Made by a program: the position numbers and the translations under genes. Below are positions 44,574-55,200 of a stretch of DNA of 64,000 bases, in pieces (the stretch's first letter is position 1; each line of letters opens with the position of its first letter). The notes beneath the pieces are model-generated. The model had not been told where the DNA came from. It did not search any database and was given only the letters and a program-made list of their open reading frames with translations. This stretch comes from Sediminibacterium sp. KACHI17 (GTDB lineage Bacteria > Bacteroidota > Bacteroidia > Chitinophagales > Chitinophagaceae), in the NCBI RefSeq assembly GCF_040362915.1, contig NZ_AP029612.1:3072466-3136465 (forward strand), written 5' to 3'.

Positions 44574-45019
44574 AAATCCAGAATCCCATTAACCCATTCA
44601 GGATCTAATGTGGCGTTGTATTTTTTATAGAAATTAATAGCTGGTTCATTCCATTCCAATACTTGCCATACCATACGTTTGAATCCTTTCTCTTTGGCTT
44701 CTTGAATTAAACGATCAAACAGTAATTTTCCTGCGCCTTGTCCGCGCAATCTTTCTGTGACGAGAAAGTCTTCGAGATACAAGCATTGTCCCTTCCACGT
44801 GCTATAACGAATATAATATAAAGCAAATCCTTCTATCTTCCCATCGAATTCAGCCACAAAGGCCCACCATACAGGGTTTTGTCCGAAACCACTTTCTTCG
44901 AAATGTTCAAGTGTAACGGTTACTTCTTCAGGCGCTTTTTCATACAATGCCAATTCATGGATAAGTTCCAAAAGTCGGGCACAGTCTTTTCTTTCTGCTC
45001 TTCTAATCGAGATGTTCAT
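44570..45019 (-). CDS. GNAT N-acetyltransferase, spermidine/thialysine acetyltransferase-like
   Basis: This is a 149-residue single GNAT domain. Acetyl-CoA binding is at LRGQGAGKLLFDRLI. The N-terminus IRRAERKDCARLLELIHELALYE, the middle FALYYIRYSTWKGQCLYLEDFLV and the end WQVLEWNEPAINFYKKYNATL follow the eukaryotic-type SSAT/SAT2 pattern, suggesting polyamine or thialysine-like amine substrates. This is a family-level inference. It follows the trans-sulfuration gene after 16 bases and is likely cotranscribed. An amine derived from sulfur amino acids would fit but is not shown. Confidence 0.88.
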   Translation of the reverse strand: MNISIRRAERKDCARLLELIHELALYEKAPEEVTVTLEHFEESGFGQNPVWWAFVAEFDGKIEGFALYYIRYSTWKGQCLYLEDFLVTERLRGQGAGKLLFDRLIQEAKEKGFKRMVWQVLEWNEPAINFYKKYNATLDPEWVNGILDL

Positions 45020-45035
45020 GATGTTTCGAATTGAT

Positions 45036-46262
45036 TTATACTACTAAAGCCTGATCAAGATCGTTCAAAATATCTTCAATATTTTCAATACCAACGCTCA
45101 TACGAATTAATCCGTCTGTAATTCCATATTTGATCCTTTCATCTCTTGGAATTCCAAAATGACTCATACTTGCAGGGTGAGAGACTAATGTATCAACGGT
45201 GCCTAATGAAATAGCACGAACGCACATTTGTAAACGATTAATAAATTTCTTCCCGGCTTCTAATCCGCCTTTTAATTCAAAGCTCATCACAGCGCCCGGT
45301 AGTCTCATTTGTTTTTTGCACAGTTCATAATCGGGATGTGATGCGAGTCCGGTAAAGTTGACTTGTGCAACTGCAGGATGTTTTACCAGAAATTCAGCAA
45401 CAGCTTGTGCATTGGCACAGTGTCTTTCCATTCTGATCTCCAGTGTCTTCATGCCTTGTGTTAATAAAAAGGCATCAAATGGATTGCTATTGCCTCCTAA
45501 TAAAACATGCCATTTCCAAACGGAGGTTCTCATTTTTTCCAGGTCCTTTCCTAAAAGAACCCCGCCGATAGCAGTGCCGTGTCCATTCAAAAATTTAGTG
45601 GTAGAGTGAAATACATAATCTACGCCATATTTAAAAGGTTGTTGTAGATAAGGTGTAGCAAATGTATTGTCGACGCTTACGATCAGGTTTTTTGTTTTAG
45701 CAATTTGAGTGACTGCTTCTATATCAACACACTGAATGGTAGGATTCGCAGGGGTTTCAATATGTACTAATTTTATCTGTGGATGTTTATTCAGTGCTTC
45801 TGTTACCAGATTCAGATCACGCATATCTACAATGATCACTTCAATACCCGTTGCTGCCAATACTTTGGTCATCAATTCTTGTGTACCGCCATACAATGAG
45901 TAATGAGAAAGGATTGCATCACCGGTTTTAAGATTACTCAGAAAGAGGGTAGACATTGCTGCTTGTCCACTGGCATGTAATAATGCTTTCAGTTGCAATG
46001 GCTGACCATTTTCATCTTTCAATCCAAATGCTTCCAAGGCTGCGATGGTTTCTTCAGCAGCTGTGAAAGTGGGGTTTCCCCAGCGGCTATATACCCTTGT
46101 TTTATCCGCACCCGCAAAACGGTCCATGCCATCTTCAGCGGTATCAAAAGTAAAAGTAGAAGTTGCGAAAATCGGTGTCAGATGCGCATCTTCGGCGTTT
46201 TTATGTCCGGCTGCATGCATCGCTGTTGAACTGATTCCTTTTAATGAAAATTTTTCAGACAT
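45036..46262 (-). CDS. PLP-dependent trans-sulfuration enzyme (cystathionine gamma-lyase/methionine gamma-lyase group)
   Basis: The 408-residue Cys/Met metabolism enzyme has the PLP lysine in HSTTKFLNGHG, the phosphate-binding ASGQAAMSTL, VDNTFATPYLQQP and the C-terminal SHPASMSHFGIPRDE with the substrate-carboxylate arginine region. YSRWGNPTFTAAEE near the N-terminus is the cofactor contact from the partner subunit. It could be cystathionine gamma-lyase, methionine gamma-lyase or O-acetylhomoserine sulfhydrylase; the sequence alone does not decide. It is divergent from the DinB gene and upstream of GNAT. Confidence 0.9.
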   Translation of the reverse strand: MSEKFSLKGISSTAMHAAGHKNAEDAHLTPIFATSTFTFDTAEDGMDRFAGADKTRVYSRWGNPTFTAAEETIAALEAFGLKDENGQPLQLKALLHASGQAAMSTLFLSNLKTGDAILSHYSLYGGTQELMTKVLAATGIEVIIVDMRDLNLVTEALNKHPQIKLVHIETPANPTIQCVDIEAVTQIAKTKNLIVSVDNTFATPYLQQPFKYGVDYVFHSTTKFLNGHGTAIGGVLLGKDLEKMRTSVWKWHVLLGGNSNPFDAFLLTQGMKTLEIRMERHCANAQAVAEFLVKHPAVAQVNFTGLASHPDYELCKKQMRLPGAVMSFELKGGLEAGKKFINRLQMCVRAISLGTVDTLVSHPASMSHFGIPRDERIKYGITDGLIRMSVGIENIEDILNDLDQALVV

Positions 46263-46299
46263 TCTTTGTAAATTGAATGGATAATTAATTCCGTACCAT

Positions 46300-46307
46300 C
46301 AAATGTA
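46300..46307 (-). promoter_or_regulatory. TAnnTTTG promoter box of the trans-sulfuration gene
   Basis: The minus strand reads TACATTTG 37 bases before the ATG at 46262, in the 53-base divergent gap with the DinB gene. Confidence 0.5.
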
Positions 46308-46315
46308 AGACGAAA

Positions 46316-46804
46316 ATGAAGCAAATACTACTCTCTTACACGGCCTATGAAGGATGGGCCAATGAGCAGCTGCTGAATTTAGCAGTTCAGTTATCACCGG
46401 AAGAACAAAATCGCGAGATCGTGAGCAGTTTTTCTTCTCTGCACAAAACGTTTCTGCATATGTGGGATGCATCCAGTGCCTGGTGGCAACGTGTTCAGAT
46501 GCACGAAAATATTGTGATGCCCAGTCTGACATTTCATCCGAGTATGAAAGATATCAGCAATGGGTTGTTGCATCAGAATCAACAATGGGAACAATTTGTG
46601 GAGCAAGCTACTGAAGAGATGTTGAATGCTTCCCTTCCTTATAAGAATATGAAAGGACAAAGTTTTTTACAGCCTTTATCAGATATTATTATGCATCTTA
46701 CAAATCATGGTACGTATCATCGCGGACAGGTCACCACTATTCTGCGTCAGCTTGGTGTTGATAGAATACCGCAGACAGATTATATCGTGTTTAAGCGGAA
46801 ATGA
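46316..46804 (+). CDS. DinB superfamily protein
   Basis: The 162-residue four-helix-bundle protein has the DinB/YfiT metal-binding pattern: a His in SLHKTFLHMWDASSAWW, and the pair HLTNHGTYHRGQVTTILRQLG at the end. Members are metal-dependent and include thiol-transferases, but most are of unknown function. No signal peptide is seen. It is divergent from the trans-sulfuration gene. Confidence 0.9.
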   Translation: MKQILLSYTAYEGWANEQLLNLAVQLSPEEQNREIVSSFSSLHKTFLHMWDASSAWWQRVQMHENIVMPSLTFHPSMKDISNGLLHQNQQWEQFVEQATEEMLNASLPYKNMKGQSFLQPLSDIIMHLTNHGTYHRGQVTTILRQLGVDRIPQTDYIVFKRK

Positions 46805-46819
46805 GTAGCAAGTGAAAAC

Positions 46820-46860
46820 TGAAAGGTGAAAAGTGAGACGCAATCACTTTTCACCTTTCA
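46820..46860. terminator. Bidirectional terminator between the DinB gene and fabH
   Basis: A perfect 17-base stem: TGAAAGGTGAAAAGTGA (46820-46836) and TCACTTTTCACCTTTCA (46844-46860) around seven bases, between converging genes. Confidence 0.8.
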
Positions 46861-46879
46861 ATTATTATTGTTCACAACA

Positions 46880-47878
46880 TTATTTCCCATCATATCCCCA
46901 TTTCACCCAAGTTGCTCCCCAAGTGAAGCCTCCGCCAAAAGCGGCGAGGACGATATTGTCTCCTTTTTTCAATTGCTTTTCCCAATCCCATAAACAGAGG
47001 GGCAAGGTAGCAGCAGTGGTGTTACCATATTTCTGGATATTGATCATTACTTTTTCTTTGGGAAGTCCCATACGATTGGCAGTAGCGTCAATGATGCGAA
47101 GATTAGCTTGGTGTGGTACGAGCCATGAGATATCATCTCCGGTGAGTCCGTTTCTTTCTAATAGCTCAGCACTTACATCAGCCATCCCTTTTACTGCAAA
47201 TTTGAAAACGGCTTGTCCTTCCTGGTATGCAAAATGTTCTCTAGCCATCACTGTTTCAACAGTTGCAGGTTTTACGGATCCACCTGCTTTCATATGTAAG
47301 TAGTGTCTGCCGCTTCCGTCACTTCGTAGAATGCTATCAAGTACACCAGAACCATCGGTAGCAGGTTCTAATAGGACAGCGCCGGCGCCATCTCCAAAAA
47401 TGATACAGGTAGCACGATCGGTATAGTCGATGATGGCACTCATTTTATCTACACCTACTACGATCACTTTTTTAAATCTTCCGCTTTCAATGTACATGGC
47501 TCCGGTGGTCAATGCGTATAGAAAACCGCTACATGCAGCACTCATATCATAACCCCAAGCGTTGGTAGCGCCGATCTTATCGCAGATGATATTGGCTGTT
47601 GCCGGGAATACCATATCCGGCGTAACAGTAGCGCAAATGATACAATCGATATCGAGTGGACTCAGATTTTTTTTCTTGAGTATTTCAAGCACAGCCGGTA
47701 CAGCCATATCACTACTGCCTTTTCCGGGCTCTTTCAAAATTCTTCTTTCTTCAATACCGGTACGTGTCCGGATCCACTCATCATTGGTGTCTACCATTTT
47801 CTCAAGATCGAAATTGGTGAGTTTGTCTTCGGGTACATATCCGCCTACTGCGGTAATGCTGGCTGTTATTTTATTCAT
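46880..47878 (-). CDS. fabH: Beta-ketoacyl-ACP synthase III
   Basis: FabH condenses acetyl- or branched acyl-CoA with malonyl-ACP to begin fatty-acid synthesis. The 332-residue protein keeps the Cys-His-Asn triad: C116 in [10 protein letters not shown], His in [10 protein letters not shown] and Asn in YGNTTAA. It is a full-length thiolase-fold enzyme. The usual neighbours rpmF and plsX are absent. Upstream the PIN-toxin gene overlaps its start by eight bases, so fabH may be transcribed from the toxin-antitoxin promoter. A perfect 17-base hairpin ends the gene. Confidence 0.95.
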   Translation of the reverse strand: MNKITASITAVGGYVPEDKLTNFDLEKMVDTNDEWIRTRTGIEERRILKEPGKGSSDMAVPAVLEILKKKNLSPLDIDCIICATVTPDMVFPATANIICDKIGATNAWGYDMSAACSGFLYALTTGAMYIESGRFKKVIVVGVDKMSAIIDYTDRATCIIFGDGAGAVLLEPATDGSGVLDSILRSDGSGRHYLHMKAGGSVKPATVETVMAREHFAYQEGQAVFKFAVKGMADVSAELLERNGLTGDDISWLVPHQANLRIIDATANRMGLPKEKVMINIQKYGNTTAATLPLCLWDWEKQLKKGDNIVLAAFGGGFTWGATWVKWGYDGK

Positions 47879-48296
47879 GATAATTTTTAAATGCGTTTAA
47901 AAATTCTTTGGGAGACTGTATAAGTATTTGAGATGATTTGAAATCTTTTTTATCTCTTGTGATAATGGAATGTAAGCCTGTAATTGAAAGTGCAGAGGCC
48001 ATTTGTATGGCATCTGCAAAGTCAGTAATTTCTGAATCAATCGCTTCCTCAATTATTCTATTATCGACTGTTACTGTTTTTAATAATCGATTAAGATCTC
48101 TTAAAATTCCTTTGGTTGTAGGCTTACCGGTAAATTTTTGAAGGAAATATCCTATCTGTGTATAACTAATCGCCGAAACAAATCCGTTTATATCTTTTTT
48201 GTAAAGAAGTTTAAATATTTCAATGGCATCCTCATCAAAAGGTGCTCTTTTAAGAAGGAAATCAAGTATGATATTTATATCAAGAAATACTTTCAT
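47871..48296 (-). CDS. PIN-domain toxin of a type II toxin-antitoxin pair (VapC-like)
   Basis: The 141-residue protein is a PIN-fold nuclease. Acidic metal ligands are at the start ([14 protein letters not shown], Asp5) and in [15 protein letters not shown], followed by the closing IITRDKKDF. These match the conserved Asp/Glu set of VapC-type RNases. The gene begins immediately after the antitoxin stop (TAA then ATG on the minus strand) and its last eight bases overlap the start of fabH. The RNA target is unknown. Confidence 0.88.
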   Translation of the reverse strand: MKVFLDINIILDFLLKRAPFDEDAIEIFKLLYKKDINGFVSAISYTQIGYFLQKFTGKPTTKGILRDLNRLLKTVTVDNRIIEEAIDSEITDFADAIQMASALSITGLHSIITRDKKDFKSSQILIQSPKEFLNAFKNYHE

Positions 48297-48548
48297 TTAG
48301 CGATGCTTCTTCAAAATTTCTTCTTGAATAATTTCTTTATAATCCCTTTTATCATCTGTCTGTACGCAACCATGTAGCCTTTTTAAGAGTGGCGGGAGAT
48401 CTTCTTCTGGACTTTTAGGTTGCTTTTTTCTTAATCCCCTTAAATATCCTTCAATGATTTTTGATAAGCTCTTGCCTGATTCACGGGCATATGCTTTAGC
48501 ATCAGCTACAACCGCTTCATCAATCAATAAAGTCAATTTTGCTGACAT
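48297..48548 (-). CDS. Antitoxin of the PIN pair, DUF6364-like
   Basis: The 83-residue protein has a ribbon-helix-helix-like N-terminus (KLTLLIDEAVVADAKAYARESGKSLSKIIEGYL), consistent with DNA binding and autoregulation, and a basic/acidic tail that would neutralise the toxin. It matches the DUF6364 group often found before PIN toxins in Bacteroidota, as I recall it. A TAnnTTTG box lies 16 bases upstream of the ATG, flanked by two TACGTATAA repeats. Confidence 0.85.
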   Translation of the reverse strand: MSAKLTLLIDEAVVADAKAYARESGKSLSKIIEGYLRGLRKKQPKSPEEDLPPLLKRLHGCVQTDDKRDYKEIIQEEILKKHR

Positions 48549-48579
48549 ACGTATAAATTTTCTACAAATGTACGTATAA
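48548..48579 (-). promoter_or_regulatory. Promoter and candidate operator of the toxin-antitoxin genes
   Basis: TACGTATAA occurs as a direct repeat at 48548-48556 and 48571-48579, each with the palindromic core TACGTA. On the minus strand TACATTTG (48572-48565) lies at the second repeat. The placement suits binding by the ribbon-helix-helix antitoxin. Confidence 0.6.
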
Positions 48580-48597
48580 TCTGTAAGCTTTTACCCT

Positions 48598-48605
48598 TAT
48601 TTTTG
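48598..48605 (+). promoter_or_regulatory. TAnnTTTG promoter box of ruvA
   Basis: TATTTTTG lies eight bases before the ruvA ATG at 48614, giving a very short leader. Confidence 0.5.
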
Positions 48606-48613
48606 ATAGCAAT

Positions 48614-49201
48614 ATGATCGCATTTGTCAGAGGTAAATTTGCCGTTAAAACACCTGCAAGATTGGTGGTGGATGTGAATGGAGTAGGTTATGATCTTCAA
48701 ATTAGCCTGAACACTTATGCCGCCATTGCCAATGCTGAAAGTGGACAATTACACACTTATTTACATATTACTGAAAATGCACAAACATTGTTCGGATTTG
48801 CCGATATTGCAGAAAAGGAACTATTCCTGCAATTGATCAGTGTGTCAGGTGTAGGTGCAGCTACGGCCAGAATGATGTTGTCTGGAATGAAACCAGATGA
48901 AATTATCAGGGCGATCGTTCAAGGGAATACAAAGCAACTGGAAGGAATTAAAGGAATCGGAAAAAAATCTGCTGAAAGGTTGATTGTTGAACTGAGGGAT
49001 AAATTGGGTAAACAATCTTTGGAATCACCATTATCCGGTGGTATCATTATGAATACACCTGATACTGATGCTGTTCAAGCCCTGGTTGCTTTAGGAATTG
49101 GAAGACCCCAGGCAGAACAAGCTATTAAAAAAACCATGTCAATCATACCTGCAGATGCTTCACTGGAACTGATCATCAAACAGGCACTTAAAAATCTATA
49201 G
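48614..49201 (+). CDS. ruvA: Holliday junction branch-migration protein RuvA
   Basis: RuvA binds four-way junctions as a tetramer and recruits RuvB. The 195-residue protein shows the OB-fold N-terminus (MIAFVRGKFAVKTPARLVVDVNGVGYDLQIS), two helix-hairpin-helix motifs (LISVSGVGAATARMML and LEGIKGIGKKSAERLIVEL), and the C-terminal UBA-like domain III (DAVQALVALGIGRPQAEQAI). All domains are intact. sprA follows after 38 bases on the same strand, an arrangement I know from other Bacteroidota. Confidence 0.96.
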   Translation: MIAFVRGKFAVKTPARLVVDVNGVGYDLQISLNTYAAIANAESGQLHTYLHITENAQTLFGFADIAEKELFLQLISVSGVGAATARMMLSGMKPDEIIRAIVQGNTKQLEGIKGIGKKSAERLIVELRDKLGKQSLESPLSGGIIMNTPDTDAVQALVALGIGRPQAEQAIKKTMSIIPADASLELIIKQALKNL

Positions 49202-49239
49202 TCTATCGGTTACACCTCTACTTAAACAAGTGCACTGCT

Positions 49240-52200
49240 TTGCGTTTATTGTCCTTATTTACTTTTCTATTGCTGCTATTGAGCCATGCTCCCGCATCAG
49301 CTCAGCAACAAGATAGTTTGCGCTATCCCATTAGCGACAGAAGGGGCGACGCATTCAGTCAACAAAGCAGGAATCCTTTTGATTTAAGAGATACAGCGCT
49401 TATCAAACGTTCGATTGAATACGATCCCAAGACAAGACAGTACATCATTGTAGAGAAAATCGGAAATCGATATTACAGAACGCCCACCAATATGAGTTTT
49501 GAGGAGTTCTGGCGTATGCAGGCAAGAGAACAAGAAAGGGCCTATTTCAAAAAAAGGGCCGATGCCCTTACCTTATTGAACAAAAAAGTAGCTCGTCCAA
49601 AACACGAAGTATACACTAGTTTATTCGATCGCATATTCGGATTGAATGATGCAGTGAACCGATTTGCCGGTGATATCAAGAATAACATCAATGATGTACG
49701 TAGCGCAGCTAATGATCTGAATGCACTCAATAAACTGAAGATCGATATTCGTCCAACAGGCGATGTCAATATTTTAGCCGGATACCAAGGTCAAAATATC
49801 AAGAATCCAACACTACCGGAAAGAGCGCGAAAAAATGGTGGTTTTGATTTTGATATGAATGCCAACCTGAATGTAAATGCCAATATTGGGAATAAACTAA
49901 AGTTTCCGATCAACTACAATACACTCTCGAATCTGAACTTTGATAATCAGTTGAAATTGGATTACAAAGGAATGGATGATGAATTGATCAAGAGTATTGA
50001 AGCGGGTAATATTTCCTTTCAATCAAGGGGAACATTAATACCCAGCGCGCAGAATCTTTTTGGTATCAAGACGCAATTACAATTCGGAAAACTTTTTGTA
50101 ACAGGTGCATTGGCAAATCAGCGGTCTAGTAGACAATCAGTTGCTTTACAAGGGGGCGCTGCTACGCAGAATTTTCAAAAGCGATTGGATGATTATGAAG
50201 AGAACCGACATTTCTTATTGGGACAGTACTTCAAGGATAACTACAATAAAACTATGGCTAATCTGCCTGTTGTAAACTCTCAGGTTCAGATACAAAGAAT
50301 TGAAGTATGGGTAACGAATAGAACAGGTGCTACAACGGAAGCGCGTGACATTGTTGGTTTAATGGATTTAGGTGAAGCAAGACCTTATAATCCTGCTGTA
50401 TCATCACAAACCAATAACCCACTTCCATTTAACGGAGCCAATAATTTATATCCTTCTTTAGCCGGAGATCCCAATACCAGGAATCCATCTTTCATTAATA
50501 CATTATTGCTATCAAAAGGATTAAGACCTGTTGATGATTATGAAAAAACTTTTGCACGAAAATTAGCTGCCACTGAATACACGTTTAATCCGCAAGTAGG
50601 TTTTATTTCTATCAATACCCAATTACAGCCTGATGAAGTATTGGCAGTTGCTTTTCAGTACACTTACAATGGAAGGGTATATCAAGTCGGTGAATTTTCT
50701 CAGGATGTAGCTTTGGATTCAACAGGTGGTGTACAAAAAGTGTTATTTCTTAAATTATTAAAAGCTACTTCACAAAGAATTCAATTACCAATATGGGATT
50801 GGATGATGAAAAACGTATACTCTTTGGATGTATTCGGAGGTATACAACGAGAAGATTTCAAACTTAACGTGTTGTATGAAGAACCAAGTGGTGGTTTAAA
50901 AAGATATTTGCCTGAAACATCTCCTGCTGTTGGCGGTCAGCCTTTATTGAGGATCCTGAATCTGGATCGATTGAATAATCGCAATGATCCCCAGCCCGAT
51001 GGTGTATTTGATTTCATAGATAATTTCACCGTCTTACCTCAAACAGGAAAAATTATTTTCCCGGTATTAGAGCCTTTTGGTCGAGATCTTGATACGCTTG
51101 CATTTTCGGGGCTACCGGCATCGGTTAAAAATAAATACGTGTATTATGCTTTGTATGATTCTATCAAAGCAATCGCTCAAACCTATGCCAATTTGAATCG
51201 TTTTGTGATGCAAGGACAGGTGAAAGGCAACAGTAGCGGATCAGAGATCTACCTCAATACATTCAATATTCCACAAGGATCTGTTACGGTGACTGCGGGT
51301 GGACAAATTCTGAAAGAAGGAGCCGATTATACTGTTGATTATAATTTAGGTACTGTAAGGATTTTGAACGCAGGTATTTTAAACTCGAATGTTCCGGTGA
51401 ATGTATCCTTCGAGAACAATGCAGGGTTTGGAATGCAACAAAGAGGGTTCAGTGGATTACGATTGGATTATATCGCCAGTAAAAAACTTAGTCTGGGTGC
51501 TACTTCCGTACGATTAGGTGAAAGACCTTTCTTTACCAAAATGGCGTATGGTGATGACCCGATCCGTAATACCATGTACGGACTTGATTTCAGTTATCAA
51601 TCTGAATTACCGGGTTTGACCAGATTATTGAACAAACTTCCTTTTTATTCTACCAAAGCAACTTCAGCGATCAATGCATATGGTGAAGCAGCTTTCTTGA
51701 AACCCGGACACCCGCCTCAAATCGGCAGAGGAGAACAAGGGTTGATCTTTATTGATGATTTTGAAGGAACAAGAACCAGTATCGATCTGCGTTTCCCATT
51801 TGTTGCGTGGACATTGGCATCAACACCGCAAGGCAATGCAAAGTTTCCTGAGGCGACACTGACAGATTCTATTGATTATAACTTTAATCGAGCCAAACTT
51901 GCGTGGTATAATATCGAACCCAATTTGCAGGATAAAAACAGCAGTAATAATCCGTTGAGAAGAAATCTCACGGAGTTGAGTGATCCACGAGTAAGACAAG
52001 TATTTACCAATGAATTATTTCCGCAGCGAACGACCAATATCACAGATGTACAAGCTGCAACTTTTGATCTGGCATTTTATCCGACAGAAAAAGGTCCTTA
52101 TAATTTTGAAACAAGACCTAGCGAGTTTACTGCAAATGGTCGTTTGACAAAACCGGGAAATCGTTGGGGTGGTATTATGCGTGCTATTGATCAAACTGAT

Positions 52201-55200
52201 TTTGAAACAGGGAATATTGAATTCTTTGAGATATGGATGCAGGACCCATTCATCTTGAATCCCACTAGTAGAGGGGGAAAGTTTTTCCTGAATCTGGGAA
52301 ATGTGAGTGAAGATGTTTTAAAAGATGGAAAACGTTTTTATGAAAATGGATTGAATACGCCGAATATTCCTGCAGCGGTTGATAGTACGAATACATGGGG
52401 TAAGACTCCAGTGAATCCTATTCAGATCACACAAGCATTCAGTAATGATCCTAATGACAGACCTTTTCAGGATGTGGGTTTTGATGGATTGGATGATGAT
52501 GCAGAACGGAGAAAGAAAGGATATATCCTGAACAGAATTGCTCAGAATTTTGGTACCTCTTCCCCAGCTTTCATACAAGCACAAGCGGATCTGGCACGTG
52601 ATAATTACAAATGGTTTCGGGATAATTCATTTGATCAATTAGGTACAGGTATTTTAGGTCGTTATAAAAATCACAATAACCCACAAGGAAACTCGCCTGT
52701 AGCGGTAACGGGTGGTGGACAATTTACTCCTGCTGCAACTTTGTATCCTGACAATGAAGACCTGAATCGTGATAATACATTGAATGAAACAGAAGCTTAT
52801 TATGAATATGAAGTGAATCTGCGTCCGGGTATGGATGTAGGGATCACTCCTTATATCACTGATAAGAGAAGAGTTACTGTGAATGCAGCAGATGGTACAA
52901 CTAAAACGGAGGACTGGTTTTTATTCCGAATTCCTATTCGTGGGTTCTCCAGAAAAGTAGGTAGTATTGCCGATTTCAAATCCATACGTTTTGCGAGATT
53001 ATACCTTACTGATTTTGAAGATTCAGTAGTGATACGTATGGCTAGAATGGATCTGGTACGTAATCAGTGGAGACAATTCAGTTTTAACTTAGATACAACC
53101 GGATCTTATACACCGATCAATAATATTGCAGGTACTACTTTTAATACCCTTGCTGTTAACCTGGAAGAAAATAGTAGCAGAAGACCGGTGAATTATATCA
53201 TGCCTCCGGGTGTAGAACGTGTTCAGTTATTAAGTAACAACGGTGTGAATCTTCAGCAGAATGAACAAGCGATGAGCTTGCAGGTACGTAATCTTATCAC
53301 CGGTGATGCAAGAGCTGTTTTCAAAACATTGAATCTGGATATCAGACAATATGGTAATCTCTCCATGTATTTGCATGCGGAGTCTGTTCCGGGTCAACGT
53401 CCATTACAAGATGATGAGTTGTATGCCGTGGTTCGTATCGGGCAAGATTTCTTGAATAACTATTATGAGATCAAAGTTCCTTTGAAAGTAACAGCTCCGG
53501 GTACTTATCCTCGCGGACAAGAAGAAAGAGTTTGGCCGGCTGCCAATGATCTGAATGTGAGTCTTCGTGATCTGATCGATCTTAAGCTTCGCAGGAATGA
53601 AAGAGGAGGAACAGTTACCAATATTTATCGGGAACGTTTCGGAAATAAAATTTATTCGATTCGGGGTAATCCGAACTTAGGAGAAGTGAGAGGAATTTTA
53701 GTAGGGGTAGAAAACCCTTATCGTCCTGACGGACCCATGCTTAGTTCTGAAGTATGGGTGAATGAATTGCGATTGTCTGATCTGGATGAGCGTGGTGGTT
53801 GGGCTGCATTAGGAAGAGTGGATCTATTGTTGGCAGATCTGGGAACCATGTCTGTTTCAGCCAATACCCGCTCACAAGGTTTTGGTACCATTGAACAACG
53901 CGTCAATGAGCGAGCACGTGATAATCTTATGCAGTTTGATATTGCCGCAAATATTGATGCGGGTAAATTATTACCAAAGAAAGCGAGATTCTCACTTCCG
54001 GTTTACGCTAGTATCAATCGAACCATACTCACACCTGAGTATGATCCTTTTGACAGAGATGTACGCTATAAAGAAAAGCTGAATAATAGTTTACCCAACC
54101 AGCGGGATTCCATTCGCAAAGCAGCAGTAGATCAAACAACGATCCGGACACTCAATTTCACCAATGCAAGATTCCTGCCGGGAGCTAAGCAGGGGTTATT
54201 GAGTTTGAGCAATTTTGATTTCAACTATTCATTCACTGAAACGGAACAGACAAGTCCTGTTATTGACCAGAATAAAGTAACCAGACATCGCGGTGGATTC
54301 GGGTATACTTATAATGCACAAAGCAATTATATTGAACCATTCAAGAAGATTCTCAAATCTAATTCTCCATGGTTTGCATTGGTGAAAGATTTTAATTTCA
54401 ATCTTAAGCCTTCTTTCCTGAGTTTCAGAACGGATATTCAGAGACAATTTGGTCAGTTCATACCCCGCATCGTCAATACATTCGATAGTAAGGTAGAAAG
54501 AGTGGATACCACTTATGATAAATACTTTACGTTCGATCGTTTTTATAACCTGCGTTGGGATTTGAGTCGCTCTCTTAATCTGGATTTCTCTGCAGTGAAC
54601 AATGCTCGTGTTGATGAACCATTTGGAAGAATTGATACAAAAGAAAAAAAGGATTCTGTCAGAAAGAATTTCTTTAACGGCGGAAGAAATACCCTGTACA
54701 CACAAAAAGCAATACTTACTTACACGCTGCCGCTCAATAAGTTCCCAATGACCGATTGGATAACGGCTAGGTATGGTTATACGGCAAGTTATAATTGGAT
54801 CGGGGCGAGCCGATTGGCGTATAATTTAGGTAATACATTAGAGAACGCACAGGAAAATAATTTCACTGCTCAGTTCAATTTCGCCAGCTTGTATGCTAAA
54901 TCAAGATGGATGCGAGCTTTGGATAATGTGCCTCCTCCAAAACAAAAAGGAGATACGACCAAGAATAAAAAGGCGCCTTCCAATTTATTAGGCTCAACAC
55001 TTTTACCAAAATCTGTTGCCTTGCAAGGTTTATTTGGTAAGGACAGAAAAGAAGCGCTTAAAAAATGGAAAGCTCAGCGTAGAGACGAGCGTATTGCACA
55101 AAGATTGTTACGTGCTAATCAATTACCGGAATTGAGTGGCTTGGAGAGAGCAGGAGGTAAATTGTTGACGATGCTGAAAAATGTGTCGCTTAATTATTCC

